This document shows positions 52,860 to 64,000 of a stretch of DNA of 64,000 nucleotides, piece by piece. This DNA comes from Symsagittifera roscoffensis (lineage: Eukaryota; Xenacoelomorpha; Acoela; Convolutidae). A model generated the notes under the pieces. It was not told the origin of the DNA. It saw only the letters and a list, made by a program, of their open reading frames with translations, and did no database searches. The stretch spans positions 25,399,311 through 25,463,310 of the forward strand of contig NC_087068.1 in NCBI RefSeq assembly GCF_963678635.1, written 5' to 3'. The translations under genes and the position numbers were made by a program. Position 1 is the first letter of the stretch. Every line of letters begins with the position of its first letter.

Positions 52860-52884
52860 CTCTCTCTCTCTCCTCTCTCTCTCT
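52860..52884. repeat. (CT)n microsatellite
   Basis: CT dinucleotides with one interruption. Further ctctct stretches follow at about 53,000-53,060. Confidence 0.9.
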
Positions 52885-53219
52885 GATTTAGATTTTTCTA
52901 ATTACGTCTCCTATTTCTGTTGGTTATCTTTTCCTGTTGTATTCTCCTCTTCCTGTTGTTTTTCGTGTTCTTCCGTCGTTTTGAGTTTTGTCTTCATGAT
53001 CTCTCTTGTTCTTCTTGTTGTCTCTCTCTGTGATAAATTTTGTTTCTTTTCTCCTTGAGCTCTCTCTTGGTAATACTACATTGACCACGTTGATGTTGAG
53101 ACTTTATTTTTTCAATTCAATTGTCTTCAGAGTGTTTACACCGGCAATGAATTCTGGGGAATTTTGGTTAAATCCCACCTCATGTATTAGGTTTTTTTTA
53201 TTGTGGAATTGTTACCATG

Positions 53220-54795
53220 CTAGGGTGGTTGCAGTTGTTCTGGTGTAGCTATTGAAAAAAATTTCGGTGTATCTCTAGTGCTAATTGGTGTTGAGTTTCC
53301 TAGCCCTTTCGCTAGTGCGGATTGGCTCGTCCATGTGAATTTTCGTGTTGATTCCGTGTTTTTTGAGGAGGTGCCTTTTTGACATCGATACGTTTTAGGG
53401 ATATTGCTGTGTTCTCTATTCTCGTTTACGACCAGCCATCGCTTGATGATGTTGTTATCTCCTTTGTGCCTTTCTTTTCTGCTTTTTCGCTCTGGTTTAA
53501 ACGTCATGCACCTTACTTGTTTAGGTCTTGGCTTTTCACCAGTTCTCTTTTTAGTCTGTGCCGGTTTTGCCTTCCTTTTTTTCTATTAATTCCTTTTCTC
53601 AACCATTGCAGGTTTGTCGTTCCTTGGGGGTTAGTTTCCGTGGAAGTCCCGCCTTCTCGTCCTCCGGAAACAACGTAATCACTTAGGAGTGAGAGTCTGC
53701 ATGGTCTGTAAGTTTTTTGGGTTGGGGCAAAAGCGATTCGGATGTTCCTCAGAAGTCTAGGTTGCTTACCCCGTGCTTGGTTTCATGAAGTGTGTGTAGT
53801 GTACGTTAGTACTTTTCCGTCTTGTGCCTTTGCTTGTTCCATTGTTTTTATTGATTTACTTTTTTGCCGTTTTTTTAGCTACTTGTTAAATTTGTTTATT
53901 AGTGTTTATAGTCAACCTGTGTTTGTGTTCCTAAAAAATTTAAGTTTAGATCTTCCCTTCCCTTAGCTAAAGAATATCTGGTTCTCACGCCTGTATTGCT
54001 CTGTGGCTGCGTGGTCGCCTTTTTCTTCTCTTTTTGGGTCGTGTTTGTTGGTTCGGTTAAATGCTCCATTAGTCTTCTTTTTAATTTTACTTCCTTCTCT
54101 GACCAGCATTGTAGGTTGTGCATTATCTCAGGCGGAATTGGATGGTGCATCAATTTTTCCGATCTAATTAGGCGTTTTTGGCGTTTTCCTAGTTTAAATT
54201 GTTTGGGAACTAGTCTAAGCTATGTTCGACAATGGTGTGCTGAGTTTTTGTCCCAAGGAAGCTTCGAATGAGGAAAATTTTGTGACTCTAGGTGGAGTAT
54301 TTTAAAACTTCAGCGAATTCTGATGCGAGCTTAAATGGGAGTTGTTATCATCTTTTCGCATTAATTTAGCCTAGATTTTTTTGTATCATGTATTCGACTA
54401 CCTCTACAGATTTGTTTTTGTCTAATGGAGCGAATAAACATTTTTGTTTTCGATGAGCAAAACTTTGGAACTTTTTAGCACCAAAACATTTTGGCTATGA
54501 CGCATCATACTTTTTGTGGTGCCCCATTGTTTGATATGTCATGAATCTTAGCAAAATTGTTTGGCTATAACCGGGGTTGTATTTGTGGCGACCACTGCCG
54601 TTGGGAATGATCACCATTTGCCCACGGCAACTAAAGTGTATGCGTCCTTTTTTACTTCGCCTGGTAGGGGCCCGGCGAAATCTAATTGGGTCTCTTCGTT
54701 TGGTTTGATTACTGGTTTCATTTGGACAATTTTTGTTTGTCCTGATGCTGGTTTCAAAAAGTTACCTTGCTCTGTGCAGTGTAGACAGTTTTGTG
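53220..54795 (-). pseudogene. Decayed Ty3/Gypsy pol (integrase) remnant
   Basis: In sense from 54,795 downward, the frame resembles the second half of the integrase zinc finger (CLHC). A typical PNEETQLDFAGPL start of the catalytic core follows. A premature TGA comes soon after, and several further stops interrupt degenerate core sequence to about 54,290. The stretch below that (to 53,220) has minus frames of basic, Thr/Lys-rich character that could be the C-terminal tail but are not recognised. No LTR was found. The remnant is cut off at its upstream end by the 44-bp minisatellite. Confidence 0.6.
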
Positions 54796-55760
54796 CCCTT
54801 AAGCGTGGGAACAGGCAATTTTAAGAGAGATGGCGATTCGAGCGAAGCGTGTCCACAGGCTAACTTAGCGAGATTGTGACGCGAGAAGAGCGTGTCCACA
54901 GGCTACCTTAAGAGAGAGGATCAAGCGAGCGAAGCGTGTCAACCAGCGATCTTAACTAAAACGAGGAAGCCAGCGAAGCGGGCCATTAGGCAAACCTAAA
55001 CGTGATAGTGAAACGAGCGAAGCGTGCAAACGGGCTACCTTAAATGAGACGGCGATGCAAGCGAAGCGTGCCCACAGGCGAATTTAAGCGAGATGAAGAG
55101 GGAAGCAAAGTGTGCCCAACGGCAAACTCAAGCGAGAAAGAGAAGCGAGCAAAGCGTGCGAACAGACTAACTTAAACGAGACGGTGATAAGAGGGAAGCG
55201 TGCCCACAAGCATCATTAAACGAGACGATGACGCGAGACAAGCGTGCCCACAGGCGATTTTAAGCGAGACAACGAAGCGAGCAAAGCGGACCCACAGGCG
55301 ACATAAAATGAAAAAAAGATTGTAGTATGCTCAAAAGCAACCGTAAACAAGACATGGCGCGAGTGTAGAGTTCCCACAGGCAACCTTAAGTGAGACGGTG
55401 AAACGGGCAAAGCGTGTCCACATGCGACGTTAAGCGACACGAGTAAGCGATGAAAACACGCCCACAGGCGACCTAAAATGAGAGACTGAGTGTAGCATGC
55501 TCAGGAGCGACCCTAAATGAGACGGTGGCGCGAGTGTAGCATTCCCACAGCTGACCTAAGCGAGACGGTGACACGGGTAAAGCGTGTCCACTGGCGATCT
55601 TAAGCGAAATGAGGAAGCTAGCTTAGCATGTCCATTGGCAACCATAAACGAGACGGTGTAACGAGCGAAGCATATGAACAGACTACCTGAAACGAGACGG
55701 TGATGCGAATTAAGCGTGCCCACACTCGTCGCTAACAAGGCGATGACGCGAGCGAAGAGC
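54796..55760. repeat. 44-bp GC-rich minisatellite, first block (~21 copies)
   Basis: The approximate unit starts aagcgagacggtgacgcgag and continues cgaagcgtgcccacaggcgacctt, repeated with 10-25% variation. It is CpG-rich and markedly GC-richer than the surroundings. 44 is not a multiple of 3, so the apparent frames across it are not genes. Confidence 0.9.
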
Positions 55761-56097
55761 CAATACATGTCATAATAATAATAATCATAATGTATTGATA
55801 TTTTTTTCAGGCATATCCATTGTGGGTAGTTAATAAATTTACAAACCACGCCAACAATTTTACTGCTTAGGAGAGCACCATTGGACCTACAGGTCCGTTC
55901 ACAGATTTCTCAGAGCGGAAATTCATTTAGTAAGTTATTGAAAATGGGTGAGAAATAATTTCTCAATATTTGAATCAAATCATGTGATTACTTAGATTAA
56001 TTTATATTGGTCTTTTCCAAAAAACGAGGAAAAGAAACTTTCCTAGAAAAAAGACAAAAAAGAATCATGGAACTTACTTATCTATTAGAAACCTCAA
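55761..56097. other. AT-rich interruption within the minisatellite
   Basis: About 340 bp of unrelated AT-rich sequence split the array. It may be an insertion; no terminal repeats were identified. Confidence 0.5.
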
Positions 56098-56450
56098 AAA
56101 AGACGGTGACGGGAGTAAAGCGTGTGCAGGTTGCCTTAAGCGACGGTGACGCGAACAAAGTGTGCCCACCGGCGATTTTAAGCGGACGGTGAAGCGACTG
56201 AAGCCTGCCCACGGGCAACATTCAACGAGTCGGTGACGCGAGCAAAGCGTACCCATAGGCTTCCTTAAGCGAAACGGTGACGCAAGCGAAGCATACCCAT
56301 AGGCAACCTACAACGAGACGGTGACGCGAGCGAAGCGTGTGCAAAGGCTATTTAAGCGAGACAGTGACGCGAGCGAAGCGTGCCCATAGGTAACCTATAA
56401 GGAGACGGCGACGTGAGCGAAGCGTGCGCGCAGGATACCTTAAACTAAAT
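56098..56450. repeat. 44-bp GC-rich minisatellite, second block (~8 copies)
   Basis: Units of gagacggtgacgcgagcgaa followed by gcgtgcccataggcaacct-type sequence. It is the same family as the block at 54,796-55,760, and these copies are closer to one another. Confidence 0.9.
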
Positions 56451-56994
56451 GGGGTTCGGTAGAATGGCATTGGATAGATTGGTGCACATAGGATAGAATA
56501 GTGTGAGGTACAAGGGCATCGAATAAAAAAAAACTCCTTAGGGTATATTCGGGTATCTAGGTGCAAATGTTTGTTGATGGTGATTAATAGTTTGTATTTG
56601 GATGTGTTTTAGTTTTTTTTTCTATTTTATTTTTCCTTTCTGTTTTTCACGCAAAATCAGGTACTATATTCATCGGCATTCATCTAGATCATAAAAATAT
56701 TATTCGGACTGGGCTGAGTGGTATATCATACTAAAACCCTTTTGGTCTTGATTCTAACGACGCTAAAAAATCTCGAAAAGCTTTCCCATTGTTGAGAAAA
56801 AGCGGTTTGTGTTCTAATTTCAAGCTAATAAGGTCGAAACTATTTGCTAAAAAAAAATAAAACGGAACTTCTCAGAAAGATATAAAAGCCTAAAACACAA
56901 AACTGTATATTACAATCAAAATTCCATCTTCTATATTCTAAACTTTGGACACAATTGTGACAATTCGTGCGCATTTGGACTGTTATACGATAAT
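56451..56994. other. Intergenic flank, nothing recognised
   Basis: This is AT-rich sequence between the minisatellite and the second LTR element. Confidence 0.5.
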
Positions 56995-56999
56995 GATTG

Positions 57000-57213
57000 T
57001 GATAAAATGTTTCTTTGTTACGGATAATTCTACTTAGTTACAAATAAGATATGTTTAAAAAGTGAATTAATCTCTAAATTAAAACATTATAATAGTGAGC
57101 GATCATTCTCTCCGTCGGAGAGAATAAAAATAACAAGGTCAAATCTAAATTAACCAGTTAAAATACTTCAAGACTAATTAAATGAAATAAGACGAGTGGT
57201 AAGATTCGCAACA
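57000..57213 (-). repeat. 3' LTR of the second Gypsy element, with polypurine tract
   Basis: The LTR is 214 bp with TG...CA ends. Directly before it in sense (57,214-57,221) is AAGGGGAA, the likely polypurine tract. Confidence 0.93.
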
Positions 57214-57601
57214 TTCCCCTTAGTGGAAAAAAAATTAAAGTACTAAGCGCCATAATACGTAACATGTTATCTAACCCTTTTTCTCCCTCTGAGAAGTTCA
57301 ACAAGGATTGAAAATTAAATACTGCACGATATAACCAATGAAATTTTAGTGCTCCGAAGGAATGACTGAATTAGAAAGAATGATATAATGCCTAATTCCG
57401 GCGGATTATAATCCATAGTTACAAAACAAGTAAACTCTAACTGCGCTGAAAGGAAACACTACTAAGACTATCAATGTCTAAATGCGAGTTTTCAAGTTTT
57501 TGATTTAGTTTAACTGTCCCCTTCCATGAATTTTTCTAGCTCGGCGTTAAAAATTTCACCGTCTAAGTCTATGTAGTTGTCTAAACTATTCACCGCTTCT
57601 C

Positions 57602-57931
57602 TCAGGGACTCGTCAGTGGAGGCGATGGAGATTTGATCAGAAGATGGGGAGCACGCTGGGCCCGGTGCACGGTCCTCCGGTTGAATGTCGCAAATGTGAG
57701 CCTGGTTATCCGAGGGATTCTCTCTGATGGTTTGTGTGAAGGAGCCCGAACTGTCCCCCTCTCCAGAGATATTGGATTATTTGCGGAGCCTGGTTGGTTT
57801 TCGATCTCGTCTATAACATCTATGTAATATCCCTTACCATAGAATTGTGGGGGTCCAACATTTCGACTTGAACGTCTTAATTTAAAATCATTGCCGGTGA
57901 TCGTGATTTTCTTTAGGATGCCTTTCCTCAC
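57602..57931 (-). pseudogene. C-terminal end of pol, out of frame
   Basis: This 109-codon frame contains the RRSSR...PPQFYG segment typical of the end of many Gypsy Pol proteins. It overlaps the preceding frame by 44 nt in another phase, so a frame break separates them. There is no natural start; the last ~50 codons are Arg/Pro-rich. Confidence 0.55.
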
Positions 57932-59460
57932 TAATTGTAATTTCGTCAGAGGAGTCCTCTATCTCAAAGACTGGAAATTCGACCGGATTTTCTCCCTCCG
58001 GTTCTTTTGTTGAATCCAAAGGAGTGTTTGGGCCCTCCGTTGTCGTAACAGTAGAAGGTTCGCCAGGTGGGTGTGAGGTAGTTTGAGGTGCTGGTTTTAT
58101 ACTAATTGGGCATTCCGCTGTATCTGTAGATTGGAGTTGTTCGTCTAAAATCTCAGATTTTATATTAGTTTGATATGTTTGAGGATCTAATGATGGGGTA
58201 GGTTCTTCGTTAAAAATATGGTTATCCGAAATGAAGCGTTTTCTTATGATTTCTCTGCGTGGAAAACCTCCCGCAATCCATTCCCAATCACAAATGTCCG
58301 ACGTATCCGACGGACTGAACATGGATTCATCACCTGCTAAATATCCTGTGTTCGAAGTCGAGGCTTTATTTCGGTTTTGCTTCGATTTGTTGAGTTTGGT
58401 AGGTTGTTTTATTCCACTAGATCTGGTGGTGAACGGGGTGAGAGACTCTTTGTGTCGTCCTGTCTTAGGGCCTGGTTTCCGCGACTGTTGGGGCTTCGAT
58501 TTGTTGGTCTTTCTTGGACCTACTTGTAAATCAATGTTAGAAAATGAAGGAAAAGAGATATTTCCTCTGAATGAACGGATTGTAGAGGATTTAGACTTTG
58601 GGATGGCGATGTCCAATTTTCTAATGATTTTTCCGTCGGATAGTTCAACCGTGGATTTTGTTGAGTTTATTATTTTCTGACCCAGTTGTTTATAGAAGGG
58701 ATTTCCGTTTATACTTCCGTTGGTTTTTCGTAGTAAATTACCTTTAAACGGGCTGTTTAGGGACACTCGGGAAGATGAAGGTTTTGGAGTTGTAAGATGG
58801 TCCGAATCGTAGCCTTTCTCCAATGGTGACTGGTTCTTTTTCGGTACAAGAGAGTCTTTGTATCCGTCCTCTATCCGATCGTCAGCGTTCCAGTCGAGGG
58901 CCCTTTCTCTGCTTAAGATCGACTTCCTTTTGTCTAAAAATCCACCGGATAATTTACTAGATGCCAATTGCTTCCAGATCCTGTTCGGTTTTCTATTAAA
59001 GTGTATTTCGAACGGTGAACATTTTATTTTTGATTGAAAGGAAGATCGTAAATTCCAAATGATTTTCGAAATGGCAGTTTGTAATGTAGGTTTTTGTTGT
59101 TCTAAAGACATTGCTAATAGTTTGATTTTTACAGTATGAACAAGTTTTTCTACAAGACCATTAGAACGATGGTCCCCAACTAAACAAAATATTAATTTGA
59201 TATTAAAAGAATTACAAAATAATTTAAAATCCTGACTAGTAAAACAGGATGCGTGGTCAACACGAATAGAGTTAAGAATCCCATGGAGATAAAAATAATC
59301 TTGAAGAAATTCGATTGCCGTGTTTGATGACGTTGAAGATGTAATTTTGGCTGATGAAAATTTTGAAAACTGATCTATACATAATAAGATGTATTTATTG
59401 TTTCCCCAGGTGTTATCTAATGGGCCGGCAAAATCAACGTTTAATTCCTCATTAGGTTTA
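57888..59460 (-). pseudogene. Integrase catalytic core and tail
   Basis: The frame is open from about 59,460. It begins PNEELNVDFAGPL (first catalytic Asp), carries the second Asp in a VDHASCF context (the usual TDNG-type motif altered) and the Glu in NGLVEKLV. A long basic, Ser/Pro-rich tail rich in KPNR and RKPGPK stretches follows to 57,888. It is out of frame with the zinc-finger segment upstream. The altered second-Asp motif and the frame break suggest it is inactive. Confidence 0.75.
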
Positions 59461-60175
59461 AATAAAGCGGGAAGTTCGCTATTTGTGTGGTTGGTATGAT
59501 GCTTTTTATGTTCTTACCAGTTTGGGTGCATTGTGTGCAATTAATCCCGTGGAAGTAAATTTGTCGGTTTATAAGAGGCCACCAAATATATTTTGCCAGG
59601 TATTTCATACCGAATTGGCCAGGGTGAGATTCGTGTAAGGTTTTTAAAACGGCGTTTCGAAGTGTAAAAGGAATAACCAATTTTCCATCCATATATAATA
59701 GTCCGTCGGATTCATGAAGGACTTTCGAAAATTGGTGCAAGTAACGGGAATTTGCGTTGATGTTTTTTACTTTTTTGTGTAAAGCCTTCACAATTGGGTT
59801 TAACATCTCATCATCTTCCGTTAGTAAAGCGACCAACTTTGCATTGAATAATGTATTTAAATCCAAAGGTCTTTCAGGTAACTTGAGATTTTCTCGAAAT
59901 TTAGTTACTAACTTTTTGTGCTCTGAGGAATTTTGGAAATCAATTGAGACCTGTATCCCGGAAGTGGAAGGATTTACTACATTTGGATTATTTGACATAT
60001 TTACACTATTTATAAGTTTAAGATCCGAAGGATTACTAATTAAGCTACTATTAAGAATTAAAAAATAAGTAAAGGCTGAATTTGATAGAAAGATTTTAGT
60101 AGAATCGGTGCTTGAGAAATCCGAGGGAATACATTTAGAGTTACAAAATTCTGTTCTATAGTGTTTTGATTGCAT
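59441..60175 (-). pseudogene. Integrase zinc-finger segment and RNase H-integrase linker
   Basis: This 244-codon frame ends just after an H-H-C-C zinc finger (HESHPGQFG...CTQC). The upstream half is a linker with no catalytic motif. Typical Gypsy Pol continues straight into the integrase core, but here the core is one frame away, so an indel lies between about 59,470 and 59,520. Confidence 0.7.
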
Positions 60176-60860
60176 ATTGAAAGGGAAGAATTGACGAAAT
60201 TCAATGCTGTAATTATTACGTGGTTTCGTAATTTCAAATAATGGGAATTTTCCGATATTGAACTAATTGAATTACGTAATGAGTTTTCGTTATCCAAAGG
60301 ATTGAGTGCGTTATATATTTTTTTGGTAGTTGCAACTACGAATTCTTCGTCGTAATGTGATGGGGGGATTTCTTTACCCGAAGTAGTTCTTGAAATTAAG
60401 TCGGTAAAACCCATATCTTTTCCCGCTAAATGCTTTATAGTAAAATTAAATGGTAAAAGGCGATCTACCCATCTTGTCAATCGGCTATGATACGTTTTGT
60501 TTCCGTGATTAGGTGACAAAGCGGAAAGGAGAACTTTGTGGTCGGTAATAATTTCGAATTCGGAGATGTAGAGATAGTTTTTGTAATGTTCCACCGCCCA
60601 TACAACTCCTAATAGCTCTAATTTTTTTGTTGAATATTTGGATTCATGAGGATTTAAAAATCTTGAAGTGAATGACACTGTTTTCCAAACGTTCTCATGG
60701 AGTTGTTCAAGGGATGCACCTAACCCGTTATGTGAAGCATCGGTTTTTACTCTCGTGAGTCTTTTGACGTCGAAGTGGGTGTTTTCTGTAAGATTGACTG
60801 ATTTAATTTTATCGAATGCTTTTGTGTGATCTTCATTCCAAAAAAATCGACTTCTTGTTT
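60058..60860 (-). pseudogene. RNase H segment of pol
   Basis: The frame includes the TDASHNGLGASLEQ region (first catalytic Asp), KLELLGVVWAVEH (Glu) and ITDHKVLL (second Asp), then HLAGKDMGFTDLISR. These are the expected RNase H motifs in order. It overlaps the next frame by 118 nt. Confidence 0.75.
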
Positions 60861-61164
60861 AAAAGAGGTCTTAGCGGGCTTCCGAGGGATGCTAAATTTG
60901 GTACAAATTTAATGTACTGATTAGTTGACCCGAAGAATGATCTTAATTCCTTTAGATTTTTTGGAATTGGAATATCTTTAATTGCCTTGGTTTTATGGAA
61001 TAGTGGGGCGGTTCCGGATTGCGATATTCTAAAGCCAAGCCACTCAATTTCTTTTTGGAAAAATTTGCATTTCGACCATTTAACTGCAAAATTGTAACTA
61101 TCTAGCGTTGATAAAATTTTTTAAACAATTTTCTTGTGGTCATTAAAACTTCCTTTGGAAGCGA

Positions 61165-61560
61165 CTAATATGTCGTCAAGGTAACAATTTGTAAAAGGAA
61201 TATTTCCCAGATTGAGTCCATGACTCTTTGAAACTTGTTTGGCATATCGCCGAGTCCGTAAAAACCGGTTAAAAATTGATAAGTGCCTGTTTTATCTCCG
61301 CCAACTAGGCTCAAATTGCATTGGCTGCTAGTAAAATTGTCTAGCAAAAGTTGACTATATGCATTCTTTATGTCTAGATTGGTGAACCATACTTCTCCGG
61401 CGGAATTGTTTGAAATTTGAGCCGCTACATTATCCACTAATTCGTCTATATTGGGCATTTGGTATTTGTTCTTGTAAATTTGTTTGTTGATAAATTTTGA
61501 ATCTAAAGCCAGCTTTATCGATTTGTCTTTTTTACAAGTGATACTGAATCCAGTAAGTGT
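61165..61560 (-). pseudogene. Reverse transcriptase fragment with deletion and frameshifts
   Basis: A run of RT motifs (KKDKSIKLALDSK, MPNIDELVD, NLDIKNAYSQL, FYGLGDMP) is followed by a frame break near 61,205. The YLDD catalytic codons (around 61,175) therefore lie in another frame. Upstream, near 61,545, the LKGRR-type start joins the KKDKSI motif with roughly 30 expected residues missing. The fragment cannot give an active polymerase. Confidence 0.75.
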
Positions 61561-61684
61561 AAAGGGACCCTCCTGCCTTTTAGTTGAATTGGCTTTAGTG
61601 GTTCGTGAAAGTGTGTTGTTTTTGTTTGATTTTTTATTTTTCCAATCCGAAGGAATAATTGTTTGAAAGTTTTGGAAATCATGT

Positions 61685-62490
61685 CTATTTCATCACTATA
61701 TCAAGTGAGGTAACTGAATTGATAGACTTACAAGTTCTCTTGTTGGTGAGTGTTGTGTATTGTTTTTGTGAAACTTCGATTCCGACTTTTGGTAAATTGT
61801 CATTTCCCAAGATGTTTCTTTCGTGATCTTGTGTTAGGAAGAAGTGGCATTCCTTGTGAGACCATCCATTTGAGAAAATTGGGACGATCACCTTTCCAGT
61901 GATATTTAGTGCATTGTTCGTAAATCCGCAATGAAGTTCTTTAGTCACTTTATCCACTGGATAAATTTTCACATAAAGGTCTCGTAACTTCAACTCGTGT
62001 AACACATTCTGTTTAAGGAAGCTTACAGGGCTAGCTGAATCCACCTGTATATTGAGAATTACTTGGTTTTCATTTCCTAAGCCAATATTTAGTAGTTTAT
62101 TCAATTCCTTTCCTTGGTCGTCGTAGATAGTTGTTACGTTTAATACAGAGTAATCATCGTTATCGCTCTGTCCGGACTCCGACCATGCGTTGATTACTCC
62201 ACAGCATTCTCTATTAGCGCGGTCGATATTTACATCCAGTTGTTCCACAATATTTACATTTTTACGGCGTGATTTACAGAGTCTTGTAAAATGTCCTCGA
62301 TATTTACAAGTCGTGCAAGTCGTATCTTTAGCGGGGCAAACCGCTAGGTGTCCTTTGGTAAAATTTCCGCCGCATTTCATACATGTGTTAGTGCTTTCGA
62401 TGTTTAGGGTGGGTTCTCTTTTTACAATAAAATGATTGAAAAATTTGTTGGAAGAGTATCCGTTGGATTTAAAATACTCGTCATTTTGAT
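61685..62490 (-). pseudogene. Zinc knuckles and aspartic protease segment
   Basis: Two Cys-rich motifs (CMKCGGNFTKGHLAVC and CTTCKYRGHFTRLC) are followed by a protease-like segment with VDSASP in place of the canonical D-S/T-G-A/S, i.e. the active-site glycine is replaced. The frame is shifted by one relative to gag, with the overlap around 62,422-62,490. Confidence 0.75.
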
Positions 62491-63168
62491 GTGGTTTGTT
62501 ATTCCTTTTTTGTCAATCAGGGCTACATTTAAGGCTTCTAGTTGAGGTAGGGTTTCCGTGAGAAGTTTCCGTTGGATGTCCGAGTTCTTCATGTTATTGA
62601 TAAAAAAATCTCGAATCCACTCATCTTCTCCTGTGGGAATGTCACATCTTTTTGCCATTTCTGCAAGTGCCCCCCAGAATTGTTCTAATGATTCTCTGTC
62701 CCTCTGTTTTCTGTTTAATAGCTTGTATCTTTCGAAGGTTATGTTTGTCTTTCTCACAAAAGCTACGGACAAATTATCCCAAATTTCTTTGAAAAAAAAT
62801 TGGAGAACTTTGACTCTCGTGAACTTTTGGCAAAATATTTTCTTTCCTTCGTTTCCGAGGGCTAGATAGAGTATGGATCTGAGTTTTTTGTCCGCCTCTT
62901 CCAGTCTCATGCCGTTGAATTTCTTGGTTTCTGACTTTATTGAGGCCATTTCTTCGTCATCGAACCTCTTTTGTTCTCGAATAATCCTCTCAATGCGAGA
63001 TGTTTTTTGAGCGTCGGATTCGTTTTCCGGCGGGTTTTCCAATGTTGGGGGAAGCGGGTGATATCGTTCCGATGGATTCAAGAGATTTTCGATATCAATA
63101 TTCTCCTTTGCGATTATTGCTAGTTGGAATAAATCGCTCCACTCTTCCCAAGGAATTGGTGGGTCCAC
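62422..63168 (-). pseudogene. Gag segment of the second Gypsy element
   Basis: This 248-codon frame has the common invertebrate Gypsy Gag pattern: PWEEWSDLF, LPPTLENPPENES, ILYLALGNEGKKIF, FERYKLLNRKQRDRESLEQF, WIRDFFINNMKNSDIQRKLL. The first in-frame codon is GTG with an in-frame TGA just upstream and no ATG, so the original start has probably mutated. Confidence 0.8.
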
Positions 63169-63223
63169 TGTGTGGTTTTGTCAAAATGAAGGTATACCTC
63201 TCACGTTTGATTCGTTGCTGTTT

Positions 63224-63233
63224 GACTGCGCCA
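63224..63233 (-). promoter_or_regulatory. Primer-binding site complementary to tRNA-Ser
   Basis: In sense, TGGCGCAGTC follows the 5' LTR with no gap. It is the complement of the GACTGCGCCA 3' end of common tRNA-Ser genes with the CCA added. Confidence 0.75.
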
Positions 63234-63447
63234 TGATAAAATGTTTCTTTGTTACGGATAATTCTACTTAGTTACAAATAAGATATGTTTAAAAAGTGAA
63301 TTAATCTCTAAATTAAAACATTAAAATAGTGAGCGATCATTCTCTCCGTCGGAGAGAATGAAGATAACAAGGTCAAATCTAAATTAACCTGTTAAAATAC
63401 TTTAAGACTAATTAATTGAAATACGACGAATGGTAAGATTCGCAACA
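63234..63447 (-). repeat. 5' LTR of the second Gypsy element
   Basis: The LTR is 214 bp, 96.3% identical to 57,000-57,213. It contains an inverted ctctccgtcggagag palindrome near 63,341-63,355. Confidence 0.93.
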
Positions 63448-63452
63448 GATTG

Positions 63453-64000
63453 GTTAGACAATGTCGATAGACTCTTTTTCTTCTCCCCCCTCCCTTTTTC
63501 CTCTCCCCTTCCTACCTGCAATACTTTAGAAGTAATTTTTGTTCACATTGATCGACTTACTTGCATCCAGTCCTGTAATGAGATCAGCAACTGTAGTGGC
63601 AATATACGAGTCAGTAGTGAACAGATCTACCATACAATTCACAACTGCCGTCTAAAATGTACCAAAAAAACCCAGATTAGGCAAAAATGATATCCTTAAA
63701 TTAATATAAAAGTGATGAATGTCCGCGAGGTTCTCACGTACTTTAAACGCAGGCATATCTAATTTGAATTCAACATACAGGGTTCGATATGGAAAAAGTT
63801 TTAAGATCTTTTCTGGTCAATTTTAAGAAAAGGGGGGTTTGGGTGGGGATGGGTAAACACGAGCAGGGGGATAAACCTACACAATCTAAAATAACAACGT
63901 TTGTATATTCAATGAGACCTAAAGCATTTTGCCACCGCTCCCCAATTGAGTTTTCATTGACGCACCCAAAAATTTATCTCATTTTTTTATCGTAACTAAA
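63453..64000. other. Flank with polypyrimidine tract
   Basis: A C/T-only-like tract (ttcttctcccccctcccttt and following) spans about 63,475-63,515. The remainder shows no gene. Confidence 0.5.

Larger units (their letters stand above)
57000..63447 (-). mobile_element. Second Ty3/Gypsy LTR element, degraded (6448 bp)
   Basis: The 214-bp LTRs (57,000-57,213 and 63,234-63,447) differ at 8 positions (about 3.7%). A perfect 5-bp target duplication, gattg, flanks the element (56,995-56,999 and 63,448-63,452). In sense: 5' LTR, primer site, gag, zinc knuckles plus protease, RT, RNase H, integrase, C-terminal tail, polypurine tract, 3' LTR. Frames are broken several times, so it cannot encode intact proteins. 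The primer site matches the end of tRNA-Ser, as in Mag-like Gypsy elements. Confidence 0.93.

Noticed and set aside
54840-55850. Long Arg/His/Ser-rich frames across the minisatellite
   Set aside because: They arise from the repeat sequence. The 44-bp period is not a multiple of three, so no stable repeat protein is encoded.
59455-59463. A TTTAAAC slippery-type heptamer in sense at the break between the integrase zinc-finger and core frames of the second Gypsy element
   Set aside because: The match to expected integrase sequence already switches frame upstream of it, so an ordinary indel explains the break. The element has other breaks and is plainly decayed.

Overview
The window is AT-rich animal nuclear DNA, most likely from an invertebrate. 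It has spliced genes with GT/AG introns, a four-and-a-half-LIM (FHL) gene and a pair of Frag1/DRAM-family membrane-protein genes. The rest is dominated by transposable elements, MITEs, minisatellites and decayed retroelements. The species cannot be named from the sequence.

Layout. 1-5.4 kb holds repeats: a 4-copy ~163-bp tandem array, a truncated hAT-like MITE and a degenerate ~170-bp array. 5.4-11.2 kb is a six-exon FHL gene (+). 13.1-13.7 kb is a Tc1/mariner-like foldback MITE. 13.8-16.9 kb is a divergent pair of Frag1/DRAM paralogues, one intronless (-) and one with a single intron (+).

17.2-36.1 kb is an 18.9-kb Ty3/Gypsy-type LTR element transcribed on the minus strand. Its 394-bp LTRs differ at 2 positions. 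In sense order it encodes a small Arg/Lys-rich protein, a single-frame 2740-aa Gag-Pol, two small hydrophobic proteins, a 378-codon open frame with no methionine, an 872-aa envelope-like glycoprotein and a 599-aa protein of unknown function. Neighbouring frames are chained by short overlaps, twice as ATGA. This element is the strongest candidate for a novel system: a retrovirus-like element with a compact overlapping 3' accessory region.

36.1-52.6 kb is mostly repeat debris: copies of the 163-bp/tail family, a hAT-like MITE family with 8-bp target duplications, 40-bp palindromes and a possible solo LTR. Several minus-strand candidate exons suggest a further gene between about 38.4 and 45.1 kb, its product unrecognised. 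53.2-54.8 kb is a decayed Gypsy integrase that abuts a GC-rich 44-bp minisatellite (54.8-56.45 kb, interrupted once). 57.0-63.45 kb is a second, older Gypsy element (-): 214-bp LTRs, GATTG target duplication, tRNA-Ser-type primer site, and pol broken by frameshifts and a deletion.
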